Assembly (NCBI RefSeq): GCF_011397635.1
Contig: NC_064754.1
Span: 36,337,543 to 36,401,542 of the forward strand
Origin: Epinephelus fuscoguttatus
Taxonomy: Eukaryota; Chordata; Actinopteri; Perciformes; Serranidae
Direction: 5' to 3'
Length of the DNA stretch: 64,000 nt
The stretch's first letter is position 1. Each line of letters starts with the position of its first letter. Of this stretch, positions 25,624 through 37,319 are shown piece by piece. Under the pieces are notes generated by a model. It was not told where the DNA came from. It searched no databases and saw only the letters and a list, made by a program, of their open reading frames with translations. The position numbers and the translations under genes are program-made.

Positions 25624-25651
25624 TGCACATACACATACACATACACATACA
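25624..25651. repeat. CACATA hexanucleotide microsatellite
   Basis: About four tandem units of ACACAT before a TACAGTACACACTC junction. Confidence 0.8.
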
Positions 25652-25689
25652 GTACACACTCTGCCTGGTTCCTCTGAGAAGAAAAAAAA

Positions 25690-26040
25690 GTTTAAGTTTA
25701 AGTTTATTTCCTTTATTAATCCCCCTGAGGGGAAATTCAATGTTTTCACTCTTGCTTGTCAATTACACACAGGTCCGAAAGACACACATGCACAAACAGG
25801 ACCTATACATGCACAAGGTGGAGGGATGTCAGAGTGAGGGGGCTGCCCTTGGTGAGGCGACCTGAGCGGTTGGGGGGTTCGGTGCCTTGCTCAAGGGCAC
25901 CTCGGCGGTGCCCAGGAGGTGAACTGGTACCTCTCCAGCCACCAGTCCACGCTCCATATTTTGGTCCGGACGGGGACTCGAACAGGCGACCCTCCGGTTA
26001 CCAACCCAAGTCCCTATGGACTGAGCTACTGCCGCCCCCA
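25690..26040 (-). mobile_element. tRNA-derived SINE, copy 1
   Basis: Read on the minus strand it begins TGGGGGCGGCAGTAGCTCAG, a tRNA-like 5' end with an A-box (TAGCTCAGTCC), then a B-box-like GTTCGAGTCCC about 50 bases on. A body with CTCCTGGGCACCGCCGAGG and CCTTGAGCAAGGCACCG follows. The 3' end carries a CCCCTCAGGGG inverted motif, TTAATAAAGG and repeated AAACTT units as tail. Both internal RNA polymerase III promoter boxes are close to consensus and it is better preserved than copy 2 at 40085. The pattern is a SINE class abundant in percomorph fishes; the exact family name is uncertain. Confidence 0.85.
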
Positions 26041-29000
26041 GATCATGATCTTTTCCCAAACACTGTGTCTTAACCTAACCACACGTTAACTACAGCATCG
26101 TTGAAACATACAGAATTGCTAAGTTTCAACACATCTGCTACATAACAATGTACAAATGTTACACATAAAGACCCAAACAGTTTCACCATATCCACTACAT
26201 AAAGTATGAAACATACTGTGGTTTGCAAAAATGGACAATGCCAACATTTAATCTGGAGATTGGGTTAACACTTCACACTCCAAGAAGTGTTTTTCTTTTT
26301 TATGAATAATTTGAATAAGACCAAAAACTTAGTTTAAACAGGGTGGAGGATTAAAAAAGCTACAAAATAAAACAACAAACTACATCAAGAACAATGACAG
26401 CCCCTTTCATTAGACCCCCTTAGACCCCTTTAGATACTCACAGTAGTTGAGGCTACATCATCATAAGCTAGGTGTTCCTCGTACTTTATTTGGAGGAGAT
26501 TCACTCTCAGGAAAAAAAATCTGCTGTCTCTTTTTTATGTAGCTGCCTTTTTGCACTCAAGAAATATCCCTGAGAAATCCATCATAGAAGAGATGCAGCT
26601 CCTTCACTCACACAATCTGATGCTTCAATTGAGCAGAATACAAAGCAGTCGTGGCTGTAAGGAAAGTGAATGTCTATGATCACAGACACGCTACAATGCT
26701 CACACATCCGTCGCTGTACATGTTACCACTGGGGGAAAAAAAAAAAAGAAAATCTCATTCTTATTTTCTGCAGGGTTTGCTGAAAAGCATCTTGGAAATG
26801 TAAGAAGACAGAAACTGATGTAAAAGAAGCAAATAAACAATACTACGCAAACAATAAAATAAACTGAAGGCGTCATCACAAACCCAGACTGTATTGAAGA
26901 TCAGAGGCTGATGTAAAGGTGTGGCTGAATGCAAAAATTTGAGGTGGTATGAATTCATACAAATAACAACTGGAAAGTCCAAAATCCCTCCATACTGCAA
27001 ACAGCTATTTAGTCTGAATGGTAGCAAAATTCAGTCTGATTTTCAGGCTGAGATAAGAGAGGAGCTGCAGGAAGATAACAGAAACAAATGGAGTCAGAGA
27101 GTCACTTTGTGCTGTTAGCTACAATGTCTCTGCTGTCATGTCTGTCTGTCTGTCTTTGTGGTTAATTAGTCCTCCGTCAGTCCTTCGTCCTCACTACAGT
27201 CAGGCCAACAACACTGACTGATGTTGCTGTCCAACAGAAGCATCCTAATGACACAAGATGGACTTTCCCAATAAGGACAAAGGGAACTCCAAGTTGTGAA
27301 ATCAGCATTTCCAGCAAGGCCGACTGTATTGTGGCACATCGTGTACCTGGTCAGTGTTTACTTCTCTCACCTTGTTGCTCAACACCGCCATTAGAGCTCA
27401 GTAGATCAGTGGTTTACCGCTCTGGTCTGGTGAACTTACGCTCTCACTGCACCACATGTGTGTGACCTCATGCACAGCTGTTATATTGATCTGTCACGTT
27501 GCAAGACAGGAGGAAGCATATGACAAGAGTAAGTGTTTAAAGCTGATTAAAAGGAGCTATTCACAGCTCTCACTGTGCTCATTTGATATTATTAATCACT
27601 AATTGTTTTTATTTTTGACTCATAATGAGCCTGCGTAAATATGTCTGACAAGCATGCAGAGGCAGCTCTGGGTAAGTGAGAGCCCTGCCGAGTCTGGGTC
27701 GCAGGCACAGTGAGGGCTAAGGGGCTAAATGAAGGACAGTGAGATAGACAGAGGAGAAGCAGACCCTCTGAATCATGCAGCGAGCATGAAATGCAAGCCC
27801 GCGAGCTACAAGACGATGTACTTTTGGAGGAATTTGTCATCTTCTGTATTCTTACTTCCATTGAACTGTATGAACTGAGCTGACGCCTCATACATAAAGA
27901 ACAAGAGAAGCTCTTGTTAAAATATCTGAAATTCTGTAGTTTCAACAGAATAATTCATCAGAGCTCAGCCATGACTTATCTGGGTTGTCCTTCTTCGAGA
28001 ATCTGGTAAAAATGCATTATTACAAATTAATTTTTAAAAAAGCAAAAAGAAAAAGTGCATCATTTGTCTGACCCACAGTTGACCCAGTTCAACATACCAC
28101 TGTGTCTAAGAAAATATGTCCTAATCTAATATAAGATGATGGTGTAATTTTACAGATATTCTCGACTTTAAACTCAAGGTCTCTATATTGTACCTATATG
28201 TGTCAGATGGGTTGAAACCAGGGCCATGAACCTGGGTCAGACGACAGGTTGATCCAATCACACCAACAGCACATTGCTTTGGGGTCATCGGTTGGGTCGT
28301 GGTGTGAAAGGAGTGTGAATAACATGTACATATAAATAGGACAAATCATCACACTTGGCATGAAGTGATATGATGTTGACTCATTTTGTCTCCGCCTAAA
28401 TAAACAGGAGCAGCAGATGACTGACAGCGATGGAGAGAAACAGATGAAAGAGCAAACAGACTTTGATGTTTCCTTGTCGGATGTCAATCCAGAAAAATGG
28501 GTCAGTGAATGACTCGATTCAGACAGGTGGAAGTAAGCCTGACTGATTACGCCCAGTGATGCTCACTTTGGATGGATGGCAGTAGAATGTGTGTTTGTGT
28601 AGTTGAGTGTACATAAATCCCCCCAGAAAGTTGCAACTTTAGTTATAAGGCATCTGAAAACAACATCTTTAAAGACTACAGTTAAGAAAAATGGGTCAAA
28701 GGCCGTGTTTACTCTGATCTCTGAACTCATCTGCTATTGTCTGACGACAACAAAGCCTCTGGGGGCAACATCCAATATTTTTGGAGATCCATTGTGACCA
28801 GCGCAAATCCAGGCCAAGATGTCTTCTTCTGTGGCTGCTCATTGTTTACGGTTCAGTTAGCAACTTGGGGCAGGTCCAGACAACATTTTGGCTAATCTTT
28901 CTAAACAGATATCTGCATATGAATGCAGATAAATTAGAAACAAAGCTAATAAAAGCCAATAAAAGCTAAAACGCAGTCAGACAATAGCCGATGGGTTCTA

Positions 29001-29512
29001 AGATTGCATTTCGGCCAATACACTCTGTCTCCTTTGATCTCCACACAGACTGGCAACCAAAGCTCACTCAAACATGAGTGGTCAATACTACACAGACTAT
29101 AAACAGAAACCAGAACGCTTTGGATGTTAAAGTAACGCTTTCAATACCTTTGTGTTCATAAACTTGATTCCCTAGTTTAGTTAAAGCCTATTTTCGTGGC
29201 TTCACTGATGTTAACCTTATATCGAGTAGGAAGAACAGAACACTATGACACCACAAATGAACACATTTTTCAACTAGAGGAAAAAGTTAATGAGGAAAAA
29301 TGAACATCATACAAAAAATAAACAACAATAAACCAAGGACATAGCTGACCTGTGTGCTGACCTTTCACAATAAAAGGTTATAAATATGTTCTTGAGCTAC
29401 TATATTTTTTCTTCTTAATATGCTTTTTGTTTAACTGTGGAAAAACTACACAAAACAATCACGGAGATGAGATTAGGTGTATCCGCAAAGGTTTTTTATC
29501 GTATAGACCTTT
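26041..29512. other. Intergenic, no gene recognised
   Basis: No domain-bearing frame. There is a poly(A) run at 26733-26747 and a TGTC run near 27140. The minus-strand frame at 27592-27945 is Ser/Cys-rich without family resemblance. Confidence 0.45.
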
Positions 29513-30023
29513 CGTAAACACGGAACCAGCGTTTTAGGAGCCCAAATATGCCAACTTTTGAAACCAGAGTGAAAAAATCTGAAGACGCCACCTTCGCGTT
29601 TCCGTATTTACAATACAGTACACCTCTTTTCTGAAGCGATGATGCCATAACCTCACCTCTCCCTTAACCCGCATGCACTAGGCGTAAAGGGGCCACAACA
29701 ACGATGGCTGACTATGTAGTCCCAGTCAACATTCTCCTGCAGTTTTGTAGTTTTGTAATCAAGTGTGAACCTAAGTAGCAGTTCTACCTCGTCATCAATC
29801 CATACAAAGTGGGCTCCTCTGGCATTGTATTTGCTGCCATCTTCTTCTTTGTGTTTGTTTACATCGCACGAGTTTTATGCGCATGCTCCATTTCTTATTC
29901 TCTATTTTTGGTGTACTTTGTGGCAGCGTTGCAGCACCACTTACAGACCTTGCATATATACTACAGCGTTTTCAGTGGCTTCATGTTTATGTACACATAT
30001 CTTGAGACGATTCCGTGTTTATG
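29513..30023. repeat. Possible decayed inverted-repeat element
   Basis: CGTAAACACGGAA at 29513-29525 and TTCCGTGTTTATG at 30011-30023 are inverted copies with 12 of 13 bases matching, about 0.5 kb apart, and similarity extends weakly inward. No target duplication is clear, so this may be a decayed MITE or chance. Confidence 0.3.
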
Positions 30024-33000
30024 GAAAACTTTTAAAAAACAAAATCGGTTCCGTCTTCGTGTCTTTGTGTTCCATCACTCACACACACCAATGACGAAAA
30101 ATAGATAAATAAATAAAAATAACCCCCCAGCTGTAGGCCTGGTCAACGTTGGGAAATGTGGTAGTCAAAACCTGTGACGCTGCTTCACTCTAACCAAGCA
30201 AAGATAAATGAAAGTTGGGTACTCACGATACCAGAGTTTGAGTCACATGGTGCTTCTCAAAGTCAAGTATGCTTCCTTGGTAGGTTGGGTCTTCCCATTC
30301 GAGTGTAGTTCAGAATATTCTTCTTGGGTAGCTATGCTAGTTAGCTTGGAAGGCTAGTTACACAACATCGGCTACTGCGTTACTACTTACTCAGCTACTC
30401 AGAACGCACACTCCTGGCTTTTCACCGGTCTGCATAATACACACTAGTCTGTACAGTATAGTTTGGAAACAAAATTTACACCAGATTTACATTTCTCACC
30501 TGTTCCATTTGCTTTTCTTAATGAGCTCCATTAGTTGCTGTCACTCACTTACTCCCTTTGCTCAACCATACACGCTGCTCTCTAGCTCAGCCAACTATTT
30601 AAAGCTGCAGGATATGTGTATATTAAACTGAACATGTTTAAATTAAGAACTTATTTATATTGAACAGCACATTCATTCTGAACAGAACATGAGTTAGTGA
30701 TCTACAAACAAAAATGATGATACACCTTGTATTGTTTGATTTACCTTATGTTTTTGTAAATAAGCTCAAATTATTTGTCAGCCAGCTCGTTTGTCTCCCA
30801 TTTTCGTCACAGCTTTTGACAATGTGCAGTAGAAGCCAGCAAATTCGTGAGCAAACAATAACAAAGATGGAGGAGAAAGAGAGCCAAATGTTTAATTATG
30901 GCTTTTTGTGGAGCAATGGCTGCTACTGCTACTACAGAGGTTTGTTTGAATGTGAAGTCAGAGCCAGGAGTGCTGGGATTGTGATTGAGTGGCTTCATTG
31001 AAACAGATTTCATAAAAAATTTCAGGATGTCAGTGGTCACTTATGACTACATTAGTCTGCGTCTCTCCAGAAGGTTCTCGCAGCAAGACATTCATTTCAG
31101 GTGAGTGACATAAAGGTCTCATGAATTCCATTGCAACTGTTCAGACTGAGGTCATACTGCAAAAAAATCAGACCTGTAACCAAATCTGATTTAGGTGCAC
31201 ATATGAAAGTAGCCCAAAATTAAAATTAAAATGATCAGATTCCATGTGATTTAAGTTGTTCCCACTGTGGAAATGGGAACAATGGAAAACACAGTTCTGA
31301 GTCACAGATCAAAATCAGATTGGCCCACTTTTGCCTGTGAACATAGCCAAAATGTATTTCTTTTGCATCATTATCAGAGAAAATGTGTGAAAATAAACTT
31401 AAAACAAGCAATCTAAAACTAAAATTTATCCTTTAGATAAATTATTAATATCGATAGATGATGAACAGTGTAAAAGTTGTGGTGATGATGATATTTAGGT
31501 CAACTTCTGACTTCTGAGTTAAGACCTCACTGTAAAGCTTTTAAAATATCCACTGTTATGATGACACAGTGTCATAGTGTCCTAGATATTGCTTCATCAG
31601 CCAGCCCACTAAACAACAAGCAGTCACACATAGTACACACATAAATAGCATAATATCAAGTCAGTGAACTCCAGTGATTCATCCCCATCAAGCCTCCATA
31701 ATAGGCTGATAAAAATACAACTGTAATTTATATGTGGGGAAAATGGAGCCTGATAAGGGCTCTTCATGACGCAACGGTTTTTTTTTTTGTTGTTTGTTTG
31801 TTTTTTCATTTTTTGGGTCAGAGCTCCAGAACTGTATAAGCATGATATTAACTTATCATCTACTTGAGGGTTGAAATATGTGGGTCACTGCTAACAGTGT
31901 TAGCCTGCAAATGCAAAAGTCTGATATTGAGGTTGGGTTCGCTAGAGGAAAAGTGAGGGAATCATTAAAGTTAGTACAGTCCATACTGCAGGGAACATTA
32001 ATGTGTGTGCCGAATGTCATTGTAATTTATCCAATAGTTGGAATATTTCATTCAGGACCACAAATGTCACAGTGATGAGGGTTTGGTTCACGTCTAAGTG
32101 CAGAGATCTGATAGTTTGGATACCACAGCTAATGATTTGAGAAAGATTCTATTTGTTTTTATCGGAGAGAAAGTCATACCAGGATGATGTAACTTTCGAC
32201 TGACAGTTCATTCTTAACCTCAGAAACCTTCGTCCTCATTAGCAGGTTGAGCTCGTCCAGTTTCCATGGAAATGTAGATCCTCAAACATCATGATTCTGA
32301 GCACCATAGGACATCTCATCCATGTTATATAAGCAGAGCTTGACAGTTTATTCTTGACCTCGGAGACAGAACTTTCCTGAGTTTCAACACCAAAAATAGT
32401 TGCTATTGGGCCTTCTTCAACACAGACTGAAAGCGCTGAGAAAAACATAGGGCTTTATTTCAATGCCCAAGTATCTAAAGGCCACCATCTGTTCTACAAC
32501 CTTTCAGTTCAAGTGGTTCAAAAAGTGGGTGGAGAGTCTCAGAGATACTGAGCTCTGAGGAGATCTAATGAATGGGAGTGATCAAAGTCCAAGGCCGAAG
32601 GATTTTAGAAATACATAGTCGTGAGGTCAAGTCCCCCTCTTGGGAGGGAATACTGTAATTTTTTTTTGCTCAGTTGCAAGTTTATTGGGTACACTTGGTT
32701 AAAGCTAATGCATACATAATACAGTAGTCCTGCAATAAATTCAACCGTAATGAAGGTAATAATAGTTTGTTTTGTTTAAACTGTTAAACTGTGTTGATTC
32801 AACTTCATGATCACTTTTGAGGATTTAGTTTGTGGTTCTTGTTGAAATGTACTGAATAATACAAGGAGGTACTGTATGTCTGTTAGTTAGTCTACCCACA
32901 TTGGTATTAACAGGGTGGGCAAAAAATTCTCACCACGTGAGAGAAGAAATTCATCAGTACAGCTACACCCTGAAGCAAATCAAGTACTTTTTTTAAATTC

Positions 33001-33822
33001 AAAAGATAATCCAGCAATATGCTTCTCTCAGTACTCATTAGCTGGATGCCAGTGGCAATGGGCCACTAGCTCTTCTTTTCCACATTCAGAACGCCTCACT
33101 CTTAGTGCCATGTTAAATATGCACGGCATTTGCCAGGAAGCATTAATAAGCATTAATTTGTCTCGTGTCACAAGTGAGAATTTAAATTTAGGGAACAGTG
33201 TGGTATATTCATGTTTAAAGTGACACAGTTTTTATGTGTTTTAGTTTAGCCAGGTGTGAGATGGGGAAATAGGATAATGAAATGGGCAGCTGGGATTAGG
33301 CGGCATAATATCTAGGGCAATGATCAGAGGCAAGTTATACGTTGTTCGTATCAGTGACTAACAGCATCCCTCCACGCACACTCACGCCTACAAGAGGACT
33401 CTTCTCAGCGTGTCATGGTGGCCGTCTTTTTGTATTTGCTGTAATATGAAGCTTTGAGGTATTTCTTTTTCTGCTTAAGTGGGCAGTTGCACTTCACCCA
33501 GTTTTTTCACTGAGGAGGCATTATAATTCTGTGCCATGGATGAATCAAACAAGGACGCATCATTCAGCGGTCAATAGTGCAGCTGCAAGTGAACAATCCT
33601 GTTGATACTGCCATGTCCCTTAAGGGCCATTAGGGGCAGTGGAACCAACTGTGAGTGGGAGTGAATGACTGACCTATATTCTGGATGCATGAGATGGTTC
33701 ACACTGAAGTCAAATTTTTGGATGGAGCTTTGGTTTAATCAGAAAGACTATTCATTCTCTACTCACTGATTCAGTTTTACTCAATAATGCCTCTTGGCTC
33801 ATATCTATATGTTCAGCCACAT
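30024..33822. other. Intergenic, no gene recognised
   Basis: Mostly AT-rich. Short frames only, none with recognisable motifs. Poly(T) at 31780-31810. Confidence 0.45.
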
Positions 33823-35712
33823 CCCAGATAGCACACATACATCTGGCCGACGTTGGCCCGATGTATCAAGTTGAGATCGTTAAGACGTAGCAGGGAGAGC
33901 ATTTGCTCATTGCCAAGACGTCGCTGAGATGTCGGCCTTTAATATTCATATTCTTCGTTAACTACAACCTTTATTCATTTAGGTCGGACTTTTCAAACTA
34001 CAAATATTTCACCATTCAATGTGAGAAATCAATGCTAACATACAAAAATAGCTGACTGTTACCCTATTCCGTGTGTAAGGGTGCCCAATGAAGAGACAAA
34101 AGTCAATTTGACAAACTTTATTTTCAAATTTCCACAAACAATATCTGATGGCCAGTCCGCTTCTCCTGGCAGCCTGCAAGACACAGAAAAGATGATGAGC
34201 ACATAACTTCAAGAAACAAATCCCAACTTCACCACTGTATTTTTTTTTTTTTAGCATTTCAGCTGTCTTTTAGCCAGATTGAAGGCTTTGGGTCAGTCAC
34301 TCTGCTTCATTTAGTGTGGAAACTGTTAAATAACGGGATCCGGCGTTAACTCCTTTAACTGTTAACAGCAGCTCAGCAATCAGTCCTTCATCTCGGAAAA
34401 ATAGTGGTTTCAAAACTGCGCTATTACCTGTAGCCACCGGGTCAGTTTGCTTTGCAGAGGAGGAGACCTCGACTGATAAACTGCCCATAAAAATCACATT
34501 AACAACATACCGAAGGCATCCTTAAATTTCACTATTTGACCACCGCGCTCCTCTCTGCGCCTGTCACCCACACTTGAGCACCCGTTCTGGGATACACAGT
34601 GTCGGCCCACCCCGCCTTACCTCCACGCTCCTCTCCGCTCCTCTCCACTCCTGTCACCCACACTTGAGTATCCGTCCATGGCCCCGGAGGTCAGGCCGGT
34701 GGGCCGCGGGACCACGGGTGGCAGCTCCAGGCGCTTCCACTTTAACCCAAAACGAGTGCTCACGATAACCAGATTAGCAGATAACGTCAGCTAGGGAAAA
34801 TAAAATGAAAACACCACAGTTGTAGCTTGTTAGCTAACATGAGCTAAACCGCTAAACTAACTAACAGCTAACGAAAGATAACGTTAGCTGGTGGGGACAT
34901 GTGCTATATACACCCAGTCGTGCCTCACCACTCACCAGGAACCTCTTTTAACGGTCACAGAAGAAACAACAAAGCTATTTTCTGCCAATTTATTCCAGTT
35001 AGTTTACCTGAAACCAACTGCGATGAGATGCTGTGTCCCGCGAGCTCAGTTCCAAACAAACACCGCGGAGATGAAATTCTGCCTCAGTGGTGACTTCCAT
35101 ATGTGGGCAGGTCTATTCTACGGCACTGGGCCGACCCAAAGCTGACGTAACAGAAACGTTTGATGAGCTGGGACAAAAGAGTATTAAATTTAAAGATATC
35201 CACCCATGCGGCCGACGCTTGTCAGATGTTATAAATTCAGGGCCGATGTGTCGTCCTCAGGCCAACGTCAGCCAGAGGCCGTTTACACGTACATGGTGAT
35301 TTTGATAAACAGAGACATCTTCCTTTGTTTGTGCCCTTCGTTTACACGCAAACGGAGATTTCTCCTCTGAAAACGAGTCTTTCTAAAAACTCCGGCCAGG
35401 GTGGAGATTTTGGAAAACTCCGGTTGCGCGTTTGCATGTAAACTGAGATAAACGAAGATAAACGGAGTTACAGGCAGTCGACGTCACAGTATGCGCCGGA
35501 ACTTGCGCCTGTGTCAAAAGTGCGAGTTATGTTGCTATGGTGACAATGGATACATGGAAGGCTTGAGCTTCTCGTTACACTGCCACCTACAGGTTTGACT
35601 TGCTCTTGTGTATATATACACGGGTAAGTGTAAACGAAGATCTTTTTGAAAACGGAGACGGTGAAATGTCCGTTTATGAAAATAGCCGGCAACGTGTAAA
35701 CGGCTATCTGGG
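33823..35712. mobile_element. DNA element with CCCAGATA ends, interrupted near its right end
   Basis: The left end reads CCCAGATAGCACACATACAT, then CTGGCCGACGTTGGCC. The right end, in reverse complement, reads CCCAGATA, then (after a 427-bp inserted element) TCTGGCTGACGTTGGCC. The inner 17 bases match the left end at 16 positions, so these are long terminal inverted repeats split by an insertion. Flanking AT dinucleotides occur on both sides. Two TGTCACCCACACTTGAG units lie at about 34561 and 34652. No transposase frame is recognisable; superfamily not assigned. Confidence 0.7.
35278..35704. mobile_element. MITE with GCCGTTTACACGT ends, nested in the outer element
   Basis: Perfect 13-bp terminal inverted repeats GCCGTTTACACGT at 35278-35290 and its reverse complement at 35692-35704. 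The interior is rich in AAACGGAGA/AAACGAAGA words. It sits inside the right terminal repeat of the 33823 element, so it inserted later. No clear target duplication. Confidence 0.75.
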
Positions 35713-35889
35713 ATCTCACTCCAAAGTCAAATCAAAATCCGGTGCTTGTCGAAATCTGACGCTTGGGCAGGGACTTCCGGCATCAGAAACCAAAGAAGAA
35801 AGGCATCCTTTAACGTTCTTTTGTCCTAAACCCAACCATGTGTTGTTGAAGGAAAAAAATGCCAATTTGTGGTGTTGTACCACCAAAGT

Positions 35890-36350
35890 GCATTTATTTT
35901 GAAAGAGACTGTATGCAATGTTAAATTTCCTGTGAAAACGGAAGTGTATCTTGAGAGAAGACAATGCATGTAACAGGCAGAACTTGATAGCGTGTCCCAG
36001 AATGTCAACAATCAATGCACCCAGGGTACCTTGTATGTCGTATGTGGACGTGGAAGGTCCATGACCAAGCATGTCAATATGTGACGAGGTCAGAGTGAGA
36101 ATGTGTTGGTTGTACTGATGTAGTGGGTTTATTTTGAAAGAGACTGTATGCAAACAGTACACTTTGAGGAAATGGAAGTGTATCTTGAGAGAAGACAATG
36201 CATGTAACAGGCTGAATTTGACACAATGTCCCAGAACGTCAACAACCAACACACCCAGAGTACCTTGCACGTGGTATCTCGATGTGGAAAGTCCATGACC
36301 AAACATCGATATGTGACAAGATCGGGCTGAGAATGTATTGATATGTTTTA
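35890..36350. repeat. Two-unit tandem repeat, period about 234 bp
   Basis: Two diverged units, each starting around TTTATTTTGAAAGAGACTGT. They share GTGTATCTTGAGAGAAGACA, ATGCATGTAACAGGC, TGTCCCAGAA.GTCAAC and TCCATGACCAA. The period is 234 bp over the main part, with one extra base near the unit start. A long minus-strand frame (35716-36432) crosses both units because the period is nearly a multiple of three. I see no protein family in it. Confidence 0.8.
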
Positions 36351-36612
36351 AAGTTCCTCTCCTTTTTGGAAGACAACTGCCTCCATGTTCTTTCAGTGCA
36401 GTTAAGATAAACTTCCTCTCACTTAACCACATTGGAACAAATTACTAATCACCATGCCCTTTATTAATCCAATTAGTTTCTCCATCCACAGTCACAGTCA
36501 CGTGATGATGGCCAAGGGGAGTAATCATATGTTGCTCTATCTCTCTGGGTCTCATCCCAATTAATTTAGCTACACATATACTGTACGCTAAAATCTAATC
36601 TTAATTTGATTG

Positions 36613-36836
36613 AGGATGATATATCCGTTGTCCCTCTGATTGAACACTATGTGAGCCTCATCCAATTTGGCTATAAAGGGGAAGCCATATTAAATCTGTA
36701 TCACTTACAGTTAAAAATAAGATTCTTCCTTTCTGTCTAAATCTTGGTTCCATGTGACATGCAGATTCTAGGTTAATGTCATATAAGCCTGATGTGAATG
36801 TGAGCGTGAATGGTTGTTTGTCCTCCGTCAAACCCT
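36613..36836 (+). repeat. Recent direct duplication, left copy
   Basis: GATGATATATCCGTTGT through CTTGGTTCCATGTGA (about 150 bp) is repeated at 36950 onward with a single mismatch noticed (CCCTC versus CTCTC). The copies then diverge by small indels but still share CATATAAGCCTGATG and TGTCCTCCGTCAAACC. Confidence 0.85.
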
Positions 36837-36839
36837 CAT

Positions 36840-36945
36840 GATAGTCTGGCGACCTGTCCAGGGTGTACCCTGCCTCTCGCCCGATGTAGCTGGGATAGGC
36901 TCCAGCCCCCCCGCGACCCTCAAGAGGATGAAGCGGTTAGAAGAA
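36840..36945 (+). repeat. Teleost interspersed repeat fragment between the duplicates
   Basis: TCTGGCGACCTGTCCAGGGT, GTACCCTGCCTCTCGCCC, GCTGGGATAGGCTCCAGCCC and GATGAAGCGGTTAGAAGAAG form a phrase very common in teleost interspersed repeats. A diverged opposite-strand fragment is at 61703-61768. Confidence 0.6.
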
Positions 36946-36949
36946 GAAG

Positions 36950-37160
36950 ATGATATATCCGTTGTCTCTCTGATTGAACACTATGTGAGCCTCATCCAAT
37001 TTGGCTATAAAGGGGAAGCCATATTAAATCTGTATCACTTACAGTTAAAAATAAGATTCTTCCTTTCTGTCTAAATCTTGGTTCCATGTGATCCAGCTCA
37101 GTCTGTGTCATATAAGCCTGATGGGTGGATTTGGTGCTGGTTGACTGTCCTCCGTCAAAC
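36950..37160 (+). repeat. Recent direct duplication, right copy
   Basis: Partner of 36613-36836. The near-identity of the first ~150 bp contrasts with the strongly diverged repeats elsewhere in the window. Confidence 0.85.
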
Positions 37161-37281
37161 CAGGAAAGCATGACAGACTTTCAGATTAAAAGACTTAGGG
37201 TTAATCATCCTCAGCTTTAAAGGAGCTGTGACTAAGTTTGCACCTGTACATGGAGATACAAACACATACAAGACTGCAAAT

Positions 37282-37283
<2 letters not shown>

Positions 37284-37316
<33 letters not shown>
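37284..37316. repeat. CA dinucleotide microsatellite
   Basis: Uninterrupted (AC)n tract of about 33 bp. Confidence 0.95.

Positions 37317-37319
<3 letters not shown>

Larger units (their letters stand above)
21961..25689. other. Intergenic, no gene recognised
   Basis: Contains a TG microsatellite at 24556 and T/A-rich tracts. Some stretches around 23650-24350 have the mosaic look of old repeats but have no second copy in the window. No coding signal. Confidence 0.45.

Noticed and set aside
29765..30108. Hydrophobic plus-strand frames suggesting a membrane protein
   Set aside because: Hydrophobicity follows from T-rich DNA. One frame begins at a non-AUG codon, and there is no promoter, splice or family evidence.
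35716..36432. 238-codon minus-strand frame as a protein-coding gene
   Set aside because: Openness is explained by the tandem duplication with a period divisible by three; no family resemblance or gene context. Kept only as a finding for checking.
36814..36990. Frame with CLSPDVAGIGSSPPATLKR as an exon
   Set aside because: It is the translation of a common teleost interspersed repeat (36840-36945).
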